From Clostridiales bacterium (GTDB lineage Bacteria; Bacillota; Clostridia; Christensenellales; CAG-314), in the NCBI GenBank assembly GCA_022508375.1, contig JAFLVJ010000005.1:62001-126000 (forward strand): 64,000 nucleotides of DNA, given 5' to 3'. A model generated the notes under the pieces. The model saw only the letters and a list, made by a program, of their open reading frames with translations, did no database searches and had not been told where the DNA came from. A program made the position numbers and the translations under genes. Shown in pieces: positions 8,592-15,750 of this stretch (the stretch's first letter is position 1; each line of letters opens with the position of its first letter).

Positions 8592-9776
8592 ATGGCAAAT
8601 TTAGATTTTATTCTTCAAGGGCTATCTCCCACAGATGATCATTTCTCATCCATACATAATGTTTTTTCTTTGCCGGGTGTAACCACCGGCATTGTTGCTT
8701 CGGCATTTATGAACGCAGCCGGTGCAAACATAATTTCAGAAATAGTGGCACCGATTGCTGAACATGTGAAGGTATTTATAGGTGTTCGAAATGATGTTAC
8801 AACAGTACAAGCAATTCAAATGCTTGTAAGCAAGAACATCTATCCTATTTTGGTTGACACGGCGACGCAGGCTTTTATTTTTCATCCTAAAGTGTATATG
8901 GCTAAAAATGCGGAGTATGCCCGATTGCTTGTCGGTAGTGCTAATGCGACAACAGGCGGGTTGATTAAAAATATCGAAGCCGGCATCTATGCAGAATTGG
9001 ATATGCACAATCATGATGATAAAGATGTTGCAGATAAATTAATCAATTCATTTGAGGAGCTCTCTTTAAGCTTCCCCGAAAACGTATTCCTGATTTCTCC
9101 TGAGACGGATTTGAATGCCTTTGTAGCTCAGGGAATTCTTATCGATCAGAATAATACACAGTATCGTACCCGAATGAGGGCTTCTGGCGCAATACGAACA
9201 GATGTCCGAATGAGAATGAGGTTACGCACGCGATTTATTCCGGAAATGAACCGCACTGCGCGACAACATACCGGCTTGGTGCCAATTCAAGGTTCATCAA
9301 CAGAAATTATCGCGATTCGGAATGAGCGGCTGCTTTGGAAAAGTCGAGGCTTAACCCGCCGTGATCTGAACATTCCAACAGCACAAGGAACTAATCCGAC
9401 GGGCTCTATGCTGTTAAAAAAAGGAGACACAACGCAAGATATAGATTCCCGTAGTTATTTTAGAGAAATAGTTTTTGCCCGTGAAAATTGGACGCGGGAC
9501 ACTGCGCCGGATACCGCACACATGGAACGCTGCTTCTGTAATTTTAGAATAATAATTAAGGGTGTAGATTATGGCATTTATAGGCTACAGCTTTCCCATA
9601 ATTCGAGAACAGACACCAGAGCGTATGAGCAACACAATAGTATGACCCAGATACACTGGGGCACAGATGTTAAACCGTTGATTGCTCATGATGATCTATT
9701 GGATTGCATTCTTACTCTTTATGCTCCTGAGGAAGACAGCAATATCTACACTTTGATATTTGGCGACGATGAATAA
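8592..9776 (+). CDS. PLD-type restriction endonuclease (putative)
   Basis: 394 aa, preceded by a strong SD (AAGGGGGG). The N-terminal ~160 residues form a phospholipase-D-type nuclease domain: the motif HPK (His98, Lys100) followed by GSANAT (Ser116, Asn118). This is the single-motif layout of BfiI/NgoFVII-type restriction enzymes, which work as dimers and do not need a divalent metal. The C-terminal ~220 residues, with no recognised motif, presumably bind the DNA target. It converges on a DNA N6-adenine methyltransferase with only a shared terminator between, so the pair reads as a type II restriction-modification system. Codon use is more AT-flexible than in neighbours and the region lies between repeat arrays, suggesting transfer. 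Specificity is unknown. Confidence 0.75.
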   Translation: MANLDFILQGLSPTDDHFSSIHNVFSLPGVTTGIVASAFMNAAGANIISEIVAPIAEHVKVFIGVRNDVTTVQAIQMLVSKNIYPILVDTATQAFIFHPKVYMAKNAEYARLLVGSANATTGGLIKNIEAGIYAELDMHNHDDKDVADKLINSFEELSLSFPENVFLISPETDLNAFVAQGILIDQNNTQYRTRMRASGAIRTDVRMRMRLRTRFIPEMNRTARQHTGLVPIQGSSTEIIAIRNERLLWKSRGLTRRDLNIPTAQGTNPTGSMLLKKGDTTQDIDSRSYFREIVFARENWTRDTAPDTAHMERCFCNFRIIIKGVDYGIYRLQLSHNSRTDTRAYEQHNSMTQIHWGTDVKPLIAHDDLLDCILTLYAPEEDSNIYTLIFGDDE

Positions 9777-9811
9777 AAGTGATGCTGCCACACACTGGCA
9801 GCATCACTTTT
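9775..9811. terminator. Shared bidirectional terminator of nuclease and methylase
   Basis: Perfect 16-bp stem (9775-9790/9796-9811) with a 5-nt loop. The stop codons of both convergent genes lie at or in the stem edges. The A- and T-ends supply a T-run in either direction. Confidence 0.85.
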
Positions 9812-11450
9812 ATTGGTGTTCATTAGAAGTAATTCGTTGGCGTCGTAATTGCAATCTAAACAATGCCTTTCTCAGAATTGCAATATCGGCTAAGTCAATA
9901 TCTGAAACTTTTGAATATAGTGCTATATCTTGCATTTCCATTAGCATTTTTCCATCCAGTTGGCGAATATAACTATTTAGCACATCAATATTTTGTCCAA
10001 CGCCTGCAATGTAGGGGACCGCAAGGCGCTCAATCTCGGAAGGCACTAACTCCAAAACCCCCCCTCCATAAAAGCGACCTTCCAGTTCTGCACTTAAAGC
10101 TGTAACGGAATTTAAAAAACACACAACAAATGTTGCGGTATCAATCTCTGCATTTGGTGTGATGCGATAGGCCGTATCTGTTGTATATGCATTGAGTCGG
10201 TTCAAAATCAACCTAGGGATTCCATTACTTCGCTTAAGCATACTGACAGGGGTCGTGAACACGGAGGGAACTTTATACCAAGGACTCCTTATACGACATT
10301 TATATCGAGATGGAATATCTTGAGCAACGCCAATCGCTAAATATTCCGCGTAGATATCGATGTCATGTTCACTATCAAAATATAGAAAGTTGCTAGGATA
10401 ACCTTTCAATCTATTTTCATTGTGCTGGTTCTCATCGTAAATTATTCCAGGACAATGTTCGCTGCGCCCAAACATGGGGTGCGCCTTTTCCGATAGAGCA
10501 TACTTCTGGATCACGGCATCAGACACTAAGAAAAATTTATTGGCTCCAGTTACTATGCCTACATCCACATCAGCAAGTTGATCGAAAGTAAACATTGCGT
10601 TTGAAGCCCGTACCCGTTCATATGCGTCTAATTCTTCTTTAGAAAGTAGCGCATAAGTCCACTTTTTTGATAGCGCTTTCCCAGAAATATATTCGGCTGT
10701 TTCGAAAAGTTTATATGGATCCCCACATGCGAAGTCTTTGCCTTTGGTTCGAATTATAGCGACCTGTGATTCATCACCAGAATTGTTTTTTTTTCTCGCC
10801 ATAAGAAGCATAGCGCCTTGAAGAGTATCTTCAAACCAAAGGTCTTCTGGATCAATAAGAAGAAGTTTACTGCACGACGATAATAAATATTCTCGTAGCC
10901 CCTGTGCGTATAATACATGGAGAATTTCTGACGGGATTACCATTCCTATTACGCCACCCGGAGTAAGGAACTCAATAGAGGCAATCACAAAGGGAATCCA
11001 TAAATTTGTATGCTTAGTAAACTTCATCCCAAGCAAATCAAATATTTTTTGCGCATTCTTTTGTTGCGCTCTATCTAGATATTGATAACGCACAAAAGGT
11101 GGATTCCCCACAACGGCATCATATTTTTTTGATGAGGGGGTTTGTATATATTTAATTGTCGATGCAAGAAAGTCTTGATTATACAACGACAATTTTGAAT
11201 TGGACAACGGCAACTTTCTGTGACATGATTTAAGTGCGTCTGAGTCTATATCGAAGCCCACTAACTCTAATTTATCGTCAGGCAATTCTTTAAGTATTTC
11301 ATCAAAAAATACTCCGTCACCACAGCTCGGTTCAAGAACTGATTGAACGTCGTAGTGCTTAATCCACCGGGCCACAAAGTTAGCTATCCAATCTGGTGTA
11401 TAATAACTACCTTTTAACTTTTTTTCACTTTCTTTTGCTTTAAAATTCAT
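9810..11450 (-). CDS. DNA N6-adenine methyltransferase (type II, Eco57I/TaqI-like)
   Basis: 546 aa when started at the ATG at 11450, two bases after the stop of the upstream HTH gene; an earlier in-frame ATG (11510) lies inside that gene. The SAM-binding motif I is VLEPSCGDG (38-46) and the catalytic motif IV is NPPF (116-119), diagnostic of N6-adenine methylation. A target-recognition region fills the C-terminal half. It would protect host DNA from the convergent PLD nuclease. The gene order HTH-methylase mirrors controller-type regulation of restriction systems. Recognition sequence cannot be predicted. Confidence 0.88.
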   Translation of the reverse strand: MNFKAKESEKKLKGSYYTPDWIANFVARWIKHYDVQSVLEPSCGDGVFFDEILKELPDDKLELVGFDIDSDALKSCHRKLPLSNSKLSLYNQDFLASTIKYIQTPSSKKYDAVVGNPPFVRYQYLDRAQQKNAQKIFDLLGMKFTKHTNLWIPFVIASIEFLTPGGVIGMVIPSEILHVLYAQGLREYLLSSCSKLLLIDPEDLWFEDTLQGAMLLMARKKNNSGDESQVAIIRTKGKDFACGDPYKLFETAEYISGKALSKKWTYALLSKEELDAYERVRASNAMFTFDQLADVDVGIVTGANKFFLVSDAVIQKYALSEKAHPMFGRSEHCPGIIYDENQHNENRLKGYPSNFLYFDSEHDIDIYAEYLAIGVAQDIPSRYKCRIRSPWYKVPSVFTTPVSMLKRSNGIPRLILNRLNAYTTDTAYRITPNAEIDTATFVVCFLNSVTALSAELEGRFYGGGVLELVPSEIERLAVPYIAGVGQNIDVLNSYIRQLDGKMLMEMQDIALYSKVSDIDLADIAILRKALFRLQLRRQRITSNEHQ

Positions 11451-11451
11451 A

Positions 11452-11677
11452 TTATTTCCCAGCGCTACTTGTTGAGCAATTATCAATTTCTGCAATATCG
11501 TAAAGCTCACATTTTAATGCAACACATATTTTTTCTAGGATATCTGTTGTTACAGTTTCGCTTCTTCCCAGCTTTGCAATGGAAGAAGAACTGATGCTAG
11601 CTAAGGTTTGGAAATCTTTTTTTCTTCATGTCTTTATCTACCAACAACTTCCAGAGCCTTTTATAAGTTATTGCCAT
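11452..11677 (-). pseudogene. Xre/YozG-type HTH regulator, frameshifted
   Basis: The ATG at 11677 follows a good SD (GAGGTG). It starts MAITYKRLWKLLVDKDMKKK, the start of a small HTH_26/Xre regulator, but stops after 26 codons. Skipping one A in the seven-A run at 11617-11623 restores a reading frame that continues through ASISSSSIAKLGR and VTTDILEKICVAL to a stop just before the methylase ATG. The whole gene would encode about 74 residues. It is a broken gene, a sequencing indel, or a gene read by slippage on the A-run. Its place directly before the methylase suggests a controller protein. Confidence 0.75.
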
Positions 11678-11694
11678 AATGTCACCTCTTAAAT

Positions 11695-11723
11695 ATAATA
11701 ACACATTTTCTTTGAAAAGGTAA
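11695..11723 (-). promoter_or_regulatory. Promoter and candidate operator of HTH-methylase operon
   Basis: Minus strand: TTACCT (11718-11723), 17-bp spacer, TATTAT (11695-11700). The spacer holds the palindrome TTTTCTTTGAAAA (11706-11718), a plausible site for the HTH protein. Confidence 0.45.
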
Positions 11724-11803
11724 CATAATTTTGCTTATATAAAAAAGAATTATGAGATCGCACAAAAAAGGTTCTTGTAGACAATTGGATTCTCAACTTT
11801 AGA

Positions 11804-11851
11804 TTTGAACGATTTACTACCAAATTGAACGCTTAATGGTCAATTTGAACG
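11804..11851 (-). repeat. Right array of three 20-bp repeats
   Basis: TTTGAACG/ATTGAACG units end at 11811, 11831 and 11851 (period 20). Read on the minus strand they become CGTTCAAATT-like, resembling the CGTTAAATTT units of the left array, so the two arrays face each other as inverted ends. A perfect 8-bp hairpin (AGATTTTG, 11858-11876) follows. Confidence 0.55.
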
Positions 11852-11895
11852 GTCAATAGATTTTGTATCAAAATCTGCAATCCTTCACATTGGTT

Positions 11896-11925
11896 AAGCA
11901 AACTGTAACACAGTTTGCTTTTTTT
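11896..11925 (+). terminator. Orphan hairpin terminator
   Basis: Stem AAGCAAACTG/CAGTTTGCTT (11896-11905/11911-11920) followed by T5. No plus-strand gene precedes it, so it may be the relic of a lost gene at the island edge. Confidence 0.65.
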
Positions 11926-11931
11926 ATTTGT

Positions 11932-12050
11932 GCCAGTGTGGTGGAATACTCGCAAGCTCGTGGCGTTCGCTTCGCTCGGCTGAGGGCAGACGTTGCTTCG
12001 ACGTAGGAGAAACAACGTATCATTCCGTTCAACTCCCACCACCAACACCA
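11932..12050 (+). pseudogene. tRNA-Leu pseudogene interrupted in the D-loop
   Basis: It begins GCCAGTGTGGTGGAAT and ends CAACTCCCACCACCAACACCA-like, closely matching the ends of tRNA-Leu(CAA) at 8025. After GGAAT a 37-bp insert (11948-11984) intervenes before GGCAGACG resumes the D-arm. The anticodon and variable arms are scrambled and the acceptor stem has three mismatches, so it cannot fold as a functional tRNA. A tRNA-style terminator follows. Its position after the restriction-modification island makes it a candidate remnant of island insertion or of a tandem tRNA pair. Confidence 0.8.
11948..11984 (+). mobile_element. 37-bp insert in tRNA-Leu pseudogene
   Basis: It runs from ACTCGCAAGC to CGGCTGAG and sits exactly between GGAAT and GGCAGACG of the tRNA sequence, with no base lost. 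A related 48-bp copy sits after GGAAT in the tRNA-Gly pseudogene (56168-56215). Shared blocks are ACTC, GTGGCGTTCGC and CTCGGCTGAG; the difference lies in small hairpin tips. It has no coding capacity. Confidence 0.55.
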
Positions 12051-12053
12051 ATG

Positions 12054-12086
12054 AAAAAGGCTTGTGATAATTCACAAGCCTTTTTT
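12054..12086. terminator. Bidirectional terminator
   Basis: Stem AAAAAGGCTTGTG (12054-12066) pairing with CACAAGCCTTTTT, 6-nt loop. It serves the tRNA-Leu pseudogene on the plus strand and deoC on the minus strand. Confidence 0.8.
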
Positions 12087-12133
12087 ACAATTAAAATATT
12101 TAACAAAGTATTAGGACGCTTATACGTCTCAAA

Positions 12134-12781
12134 TTACTTTACAAGTTCGACACCGCAGCTGGCACCAATGCGATCGGCGCCGTTCTTGACAAGTTCAAGT
12201 GCTTGCTCATAGTCGTGGATACCGCCACTTGCCTTTACCTTGAGTCCGCTAGGATGAACAATATCTGCCATGAGGCTTACTGCTTCCACCGTTGCTCCGC
12301 CAGCTCCAAAGCCTGTGCTTGTCTTGACATAGTCTGCACCAGCACCAATACATGCATTGCAAGCAGCAATAAGTTGCTTTTGAGAAAGATTGCATGTTTC
12401 AAGAATAACCTTCAAAACGATGTGTCCGCAAGCCTTTTTAACTGCAGCAATATCTTTGGAAACCTTTCTCCATGCGTTAGCCTTTGCCAAAGATTGGTTC
12501 ATAACCATATCGATTTCCGTTGCGCCGTTTTTGATAGCTTCCTTAGTTTCGAAAACCTTCGTCTTGGTTGTGCTTTCACCCAAAGGGAAACCGATAACCG
12601 TGCATACTTTCACTTGACTACCTTCAAGTTCCTTGGCGGCAGCTTTTACGTGACAAGGATTGACACATACGGAAGCAAAGCCATATTCCTTTGCTTCGGC
12701 GCACAAAGTTGCGATTTGTGCTGACGTAGCGGGTTTCAACAAAGTATGGTCGATCATTTTAGCAAGTTCAAGTTTAGTCAT
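12134..12781 (-). CDS. deoC: Deoxyribose-phosphate aldolase
   Basis: 215 aa, full length for the short DeoC class. TIM-barrel aldolase with MIDHTLLKP at the N-terminus, Schiff-base lysine in VLKVILET, second lysine in KASGGI and a phosphate-binding GADRIGAS at the end. It cleaves 2-deoxyribose-5-phosphate to acetaldehyde and glyceraldehyde-3-phosphate in cytosolic deoxynucleoside catabolism. SD GGAGGATTAATT precedes the ATG. It is monocistronic with its own promoter and terminator; no other deo genes are nearby. Confidence 0.95.
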   Translation of the reverse strand: MTKLELAKMIDHTLLKPATSAQIATLCAEAKEYGFASVCVNPCHVKAAAKELEGSQVKVCTVIGFPLGESTTKTKVFETKEAIKNGATEIDMVMNQSLAKANAWRKVSKDIAAVKKACGHIVLKVILETCNLSQKQLIAACNACIGAGADYVKTSTGFGAGGATVEAVSLMADIVHPSGLKVKASGGIHDYEQALELVKNGADRIGASCGVELVK

Positions 12782-12833
12782 AATTAATCCTCCGAAGTGA
12801 TATGTAGGTTATCTATTACTAAATAACAGAATA

Positions 12834-12862
12834 ATTATACCACAACATATAGGATAATTCAA
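12834..12862 (-). promoter_or_regulatory. deoC promoter
   Basis: TTGAAT (12857-12862), 17-bp spacer, TATAAT (12834-12839), about 45 nt before the SD. Confidence 0.7.
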
Positions 12863-12941
12863 TATATAAATGAAAAATAAATAGTTTAAATTTACAATTT
12901 TGGCGAAACCGTTTTACAAAATCATGCCGTATGACCGCATA

Positions 12942-13112
12942 TCACTTACGTCTATGTTTGCCGAGCTTAATAACGAGGGTATCTTCCTCGATTTCAAATT
13001 CGCGCACACGTTTCGAACGACGTATCGCCTTGACGCAGATCGCAACAATATAGACCAAGCTTGCCAAGATCCCTACTCCACAAATAATAATGATAGGCAA
13101 AATCTTTTCCAT
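12942..13112 (-). CDS. Small single-pass membrane protein
   Basis: 56 aa from the ATG at 13112, which follows GAGGTG. One hydrophobic helix (residues ~4-26) is followed by a basic cytoplasmic tail (KAIRRSKRVREFEIEED) ending KLGKHRRK. An earlier in-frame ATG at 13199 would add an unlikely hydrophilic extension. No family is recognised. The net-positive tail suggests contact with phospholipid, RNA or a partner, but nothing in the context gives a function. Confidence 0.5.
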   Translation of the reverse strand: MEKILPIIIICGVGILASLVYIVAICVKAIRRSKRVREFEIEEDTLVIKLGKHRRK

Positions 13113-13297
13113 ACGCACCTCGCATATAGATTGTACAACGTTGCACTTGCGAAAAAAAGAAGTTTTGCCAGTTAATTTGATTATTTGGTAAATAAACACT
13201 TTCAGTTATTACCCTAGCGTTCAACTCACTGACTTATTCGATAGTTTGTATAAAACAAGAGTTAATGCAGATACTAAGCGAAAAAAGGAGAGTAAAT

Positions 13298-13723
13298 ATG
13301 AAAAAATTTCTGCTTACACTACTTATTATGGCGGTGCTAGCTTTGTCTATCGGACAGTTGGCTTTCGCCGAAACGGACTGTGAACAAAAAATATGCCAAA
13401 TGGCAAAGTCGAACGAGAAGGTAAAAGAAGCCAAGTGCATAGTTTATGAAGGTAACTGTATCGTTGCTGTCCGTACGGAACAATTTACTCAAAGAAGCGA
13501 ATACGAAACTTACGTAAAACAATTGGTAGAAAATATAAAGGCAGAATGCGGCGTAGAGCGTGTATTTGTAACTCGTAACCCCAGAGTGATGAAACAAATT
13601 GAAGAACTGAGCAAGATGGACGAACAGCAGCGCGACGAAGCTATACGCAAATTGATAGATGAAGTTATTCGCCACAAACCGCATATCAGACCCATTGCGC
13701 CGAAAATTACCATTAGTTGGTGA
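13298..13723 (+). CDS. Secreted protein, YhcN/YlaJ-like
   Basis: 141 aa from the ATG behind AAAAGGAG; the upstream ATG at 13265 has no SD. A Sec signal peptide (MKKFLLTLLIMAVLALS...AFA, cleavage ~24) is followed by a small alpha/beta domain of the type found in YhcN/YlaJ spore-associated proteins (pattern VKEAKCIVYEGNCIVAVR, then a helix and VERVFVTRNP). Residues ~100-130 form a charged helix (EELSKMDEQQRDEAIRKL). Two Cys pairs could make disulfides. The function is unknown. Its own terminator follows. Confidence 0.6.
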   Translation: MKKFLLTLLIMAVLALSIGQLAFAETDCEQKICQMAKSNEKVKEAKCIVYEGNCIVAVRTEQFTQRSEYETYVKQLVENIKAECGVERVFVTRNPRVMKQIEELSKMDEQQRDEAIRKLIDEVIRHKPHIRPIAPKITISW

Positions 13724-13767
13724 CAAATATAAAAGGGCTTTATACCCTCAGTCGCTTTGAAACAAAA

Positions 13768-13800
13768 GCTCCCCTTGACACAAACAAGGGGAGCCTTATT
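13768..13800 (+). terminator. Terminator of the YhcN-like gene
   Basis: 10-bp stem GCTCCCCTTG/CAAGGGGAGC (13768-13777/13784-13793) followed by TTATTTTT. Confidence 0.85.
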
Positions 13801-13832
13801 TTTGATTTTCGATTTATTGTTAGGGTTGTTTA

Positions 13833-13854
13833 GATATTATGTCTAAAATAGTAT
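13833..13854. repeat. 22-bp exact repeat, copy 1
   Basis: Begins GATATTATGTCTAAA and ends AATAGTAT. An identical copy lies at 36752-36773. Both copies sit between convergent genes. The unit is a loose palindrome (TATTAT/ATAGTA arms). Confidence 0.6.
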
Positions 13855-13925
13855 GCTATATTTATCTGAAATATCGTATTATTTCTAAGGTTTGAGGCGA
13901 AACATACCGACGCAGATAAATCGGC

Positions 13926-15602
13926 TCAAAGACCTAAAATCTTTTCGCAGGATGCCACCACCAGCTTGAAACTCTCTTCCTCGAAGGGTGAAAGCAATCC
14001 GCAGGAGTCAAGTAACTCTACAAACGTTTTAGTTCCGCCGTAATCGAGGAATTTGTTGTACTTGGCAAAGGTTGCCTCATAATCCTGTTGTGACAATGCA
14101 AGGAACTGCAAAGCTGTAAATTGTGCAAGACAGTAATCGATGTAGTAGAATGGAGTTTCGAAAATATGCGCCTGACGTTGCCAACGGCGACCGTCCTCAA
14201 ATGCAGGCAGACCTTCCGTCGTCATGTGAGGAAGAAACTGCTTTTCGATCTTATTGTAAAATGCGTTACGCTCGGCAGGAGTCATATCGGGATTGTCGTA
14301 GCAAGTTTGTTGGAAATAGTCCACTATCGTACCGTAGGGGATAAATGTCACTGCGCCGCCGATGTGAGTAAACTTGTATTCCTCAGTTTTGTCGCCAAAA
14401 AACAGATGTATCCACGGGTACGCCAAAAATTCCATCGACATGGAGTGCACTTCCGCTGTTTCCATTGAAATGCTGCTCAAGAACTCGCTTTCGATAAAGA
14501 AGGACTTGTAAAACTCCAACGCGTGACCGAATTCGTGAGTCAGCACGTCGATATCCCCTGCTGAACCGTTCCAGTTGGACAAAATGAAGGGCAACTTGTA
14601 TGCGGGCAGACCTTCGCAGTAGCCGCCGCCCCACTTGCCTTCGCGCGACATGACGTCGAAGCACTCACTTTCGACCATAGTGTCGAAAAGTTTACCGGTT
14701 TCAGCCGACATTTGATTGTACATCTTGGAAGCATTTGCAAACAAATCATCGGGCGTTCCAATGGGCTTCGGCTCGTCCTTTGTAAATACACTGTTGTCGT
14801 AAAGGTACTGCTTAGTAATTCCCAGTTCCTTGCCAACTTTAGCGCGGATCTTGCTTGCCAATGGTACCAAGTATTTCAATACGTTTGCGCGGAACTTGGC
14901 AATATCTTCCTTGGTATAACAGTTGCGTTGCATTTGCAAATATCCAAGTGGCGAAAAGTTGTCGTAGCCCATCTTGCGTCCCATGGTGGTACGCACCTTT
15001 ACAAGCTTGTCGTACAGTTCGTCAATTTGTTCCTTGTTGCCCTCGATAGCCTGTCCCCAAGCCGTATAAGCGCGTTTGCGCAGGTCGCGGTCAGGTACAG
15101 TGAAGTACTTGCTTATACCGCTCATGGGCAATTTCTCGCCGTTAAAATCAATAACTATACCGCTCATCAGTTTGGTGTAGGCTGTAGTAAGCTTGTTTTG
15201 CTCCACCTTGTCGGCAACAATACGAGGGTCGTTAGCATCCACCGCCATTTGCAGGTTGGTAAACATAACCTTGGGGAAACGCTCCTCCAACTGCTTACGG
15301 AAGGGTGAATTGAGGTAGCACTTGGCTATTTCGGCGTTGGCAACGGATATTTCCGGACTGATTTCGTCCAGATAATCCTGCTCCTTTGCGTAAAACTCGT
15401 CGCGCGTGTCCTGCGTAAAACGAATCATAGCAATGCGGATATTAGTACCCAAAGCCTCGTGGTACGTCTTGTACTCGTCGTGAACTGCGTAAAACTCCTC
15501 TATGCTCTTTGCCTCCTCAAAACGGCGCTTGAAGCCGGCTAACTTGGATAGCACTTCGTCCTTGTTGGGATGAACGTACTTTATTTGGGAAATTTTTACC
15601 AT
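13926..15602 (-). CDS. M3-family oligoendopeptidase (PepF-like)
   Basis: 558 aa, typical for the compact bacterial M3 family. The zinc site HEFGH occurs in DVLTHEFGHALEF with a downstream glutamate in SMETAEVHSMSMEF. The start ATG follows AAGGAGC. These cytosolic metallopeptidases cleave oligopeptides of roughly 6-20 residues, supplying amino acids from imported peptides or degraded proteins. The gene is alone on its transcript, facing the YhcN-like gene. Exact substrate range is not predictable. Confidence 0.9.
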   Translation of the reverse strand: MVKISQIKYVHPNKDEVLSKLAGFKRRFEEAKSIEEFYAVHDEYKTYHEALGTNIRIAMIRFTQDTRDEFYAKEQDYLDEISPEISVANAEIAKCYLNSPFRKQLEERFPKVMFTNLQMAVDANDPRIVADKVEQNKLTTAYTKLMSGIVIDFNGEKLPMSGISKYFTVPDRDLRKRAYTAWGQAIEGNKEQIDELYDKLVKVRTTMGRKMGYDNFSPLGYLQMQRNCYTKEDIAKFRANVLKYLVPLASKIRAKVGKELGITKQYLYDNSVFTKDEPKPIGTPDDLFANASKMYNQMSAETGKLFDTMVESECFDVMSREGKWGGGYCEGLPAYKLPFILSNWNGSAGDIDVLTHEFGHALEFYKSFFIESEFLSSISMETAEVHSMSMEFLAYPWIHLFFGDKTEEYKFTHIGGAVTFIPYGTIVDYFQQTCYDNPDMTPAERNAFYNKIEKQFLPHMTTEGLPAFEDGRRWQRQAHIFETPFYYIDYCLAQFTALQFLALSQQDYEATFAKYNKFLDYGGTKTFVELLDSCGLLSPFEEESFKLVVASCEKILGL

Positions 15603-15666
15603 AAATATGCTCCTTGTGGTTAGATAAAACTATTTTAACACTGTTTTGTTGTAAAGGCAACAAAAA

Positions 15667-15690
15667 GAGTGGCAACGATTGTTGCCACTC
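15667..15690 (-). terminator. Terminator of lipoprotein A gene
   Basis: 10-bp stem GAGTGGCAAC/GTTGCCACTC with GATT loop, followed on the minus strand by TTTTT. The same hairpin terminates the paralog at 20039-20062. Confidence 0.85.
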
Positions 15691-15750
15691 GATTTTATTA
15701 GAAGGAGATTTACGAATTAATTTCGCAAAACACAATTCTACATGTGTTCA

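Noticed and set aside
11833..12075. 80-codon minus-strand ORF
   Set aside because: It is antisense to the tRNA-Leu pseudogene with its insert; no start signal.
14712..15308. 198-codon plus-strand ORF
   Set aside because: Antisense shadow of the M3 peptidase gene.
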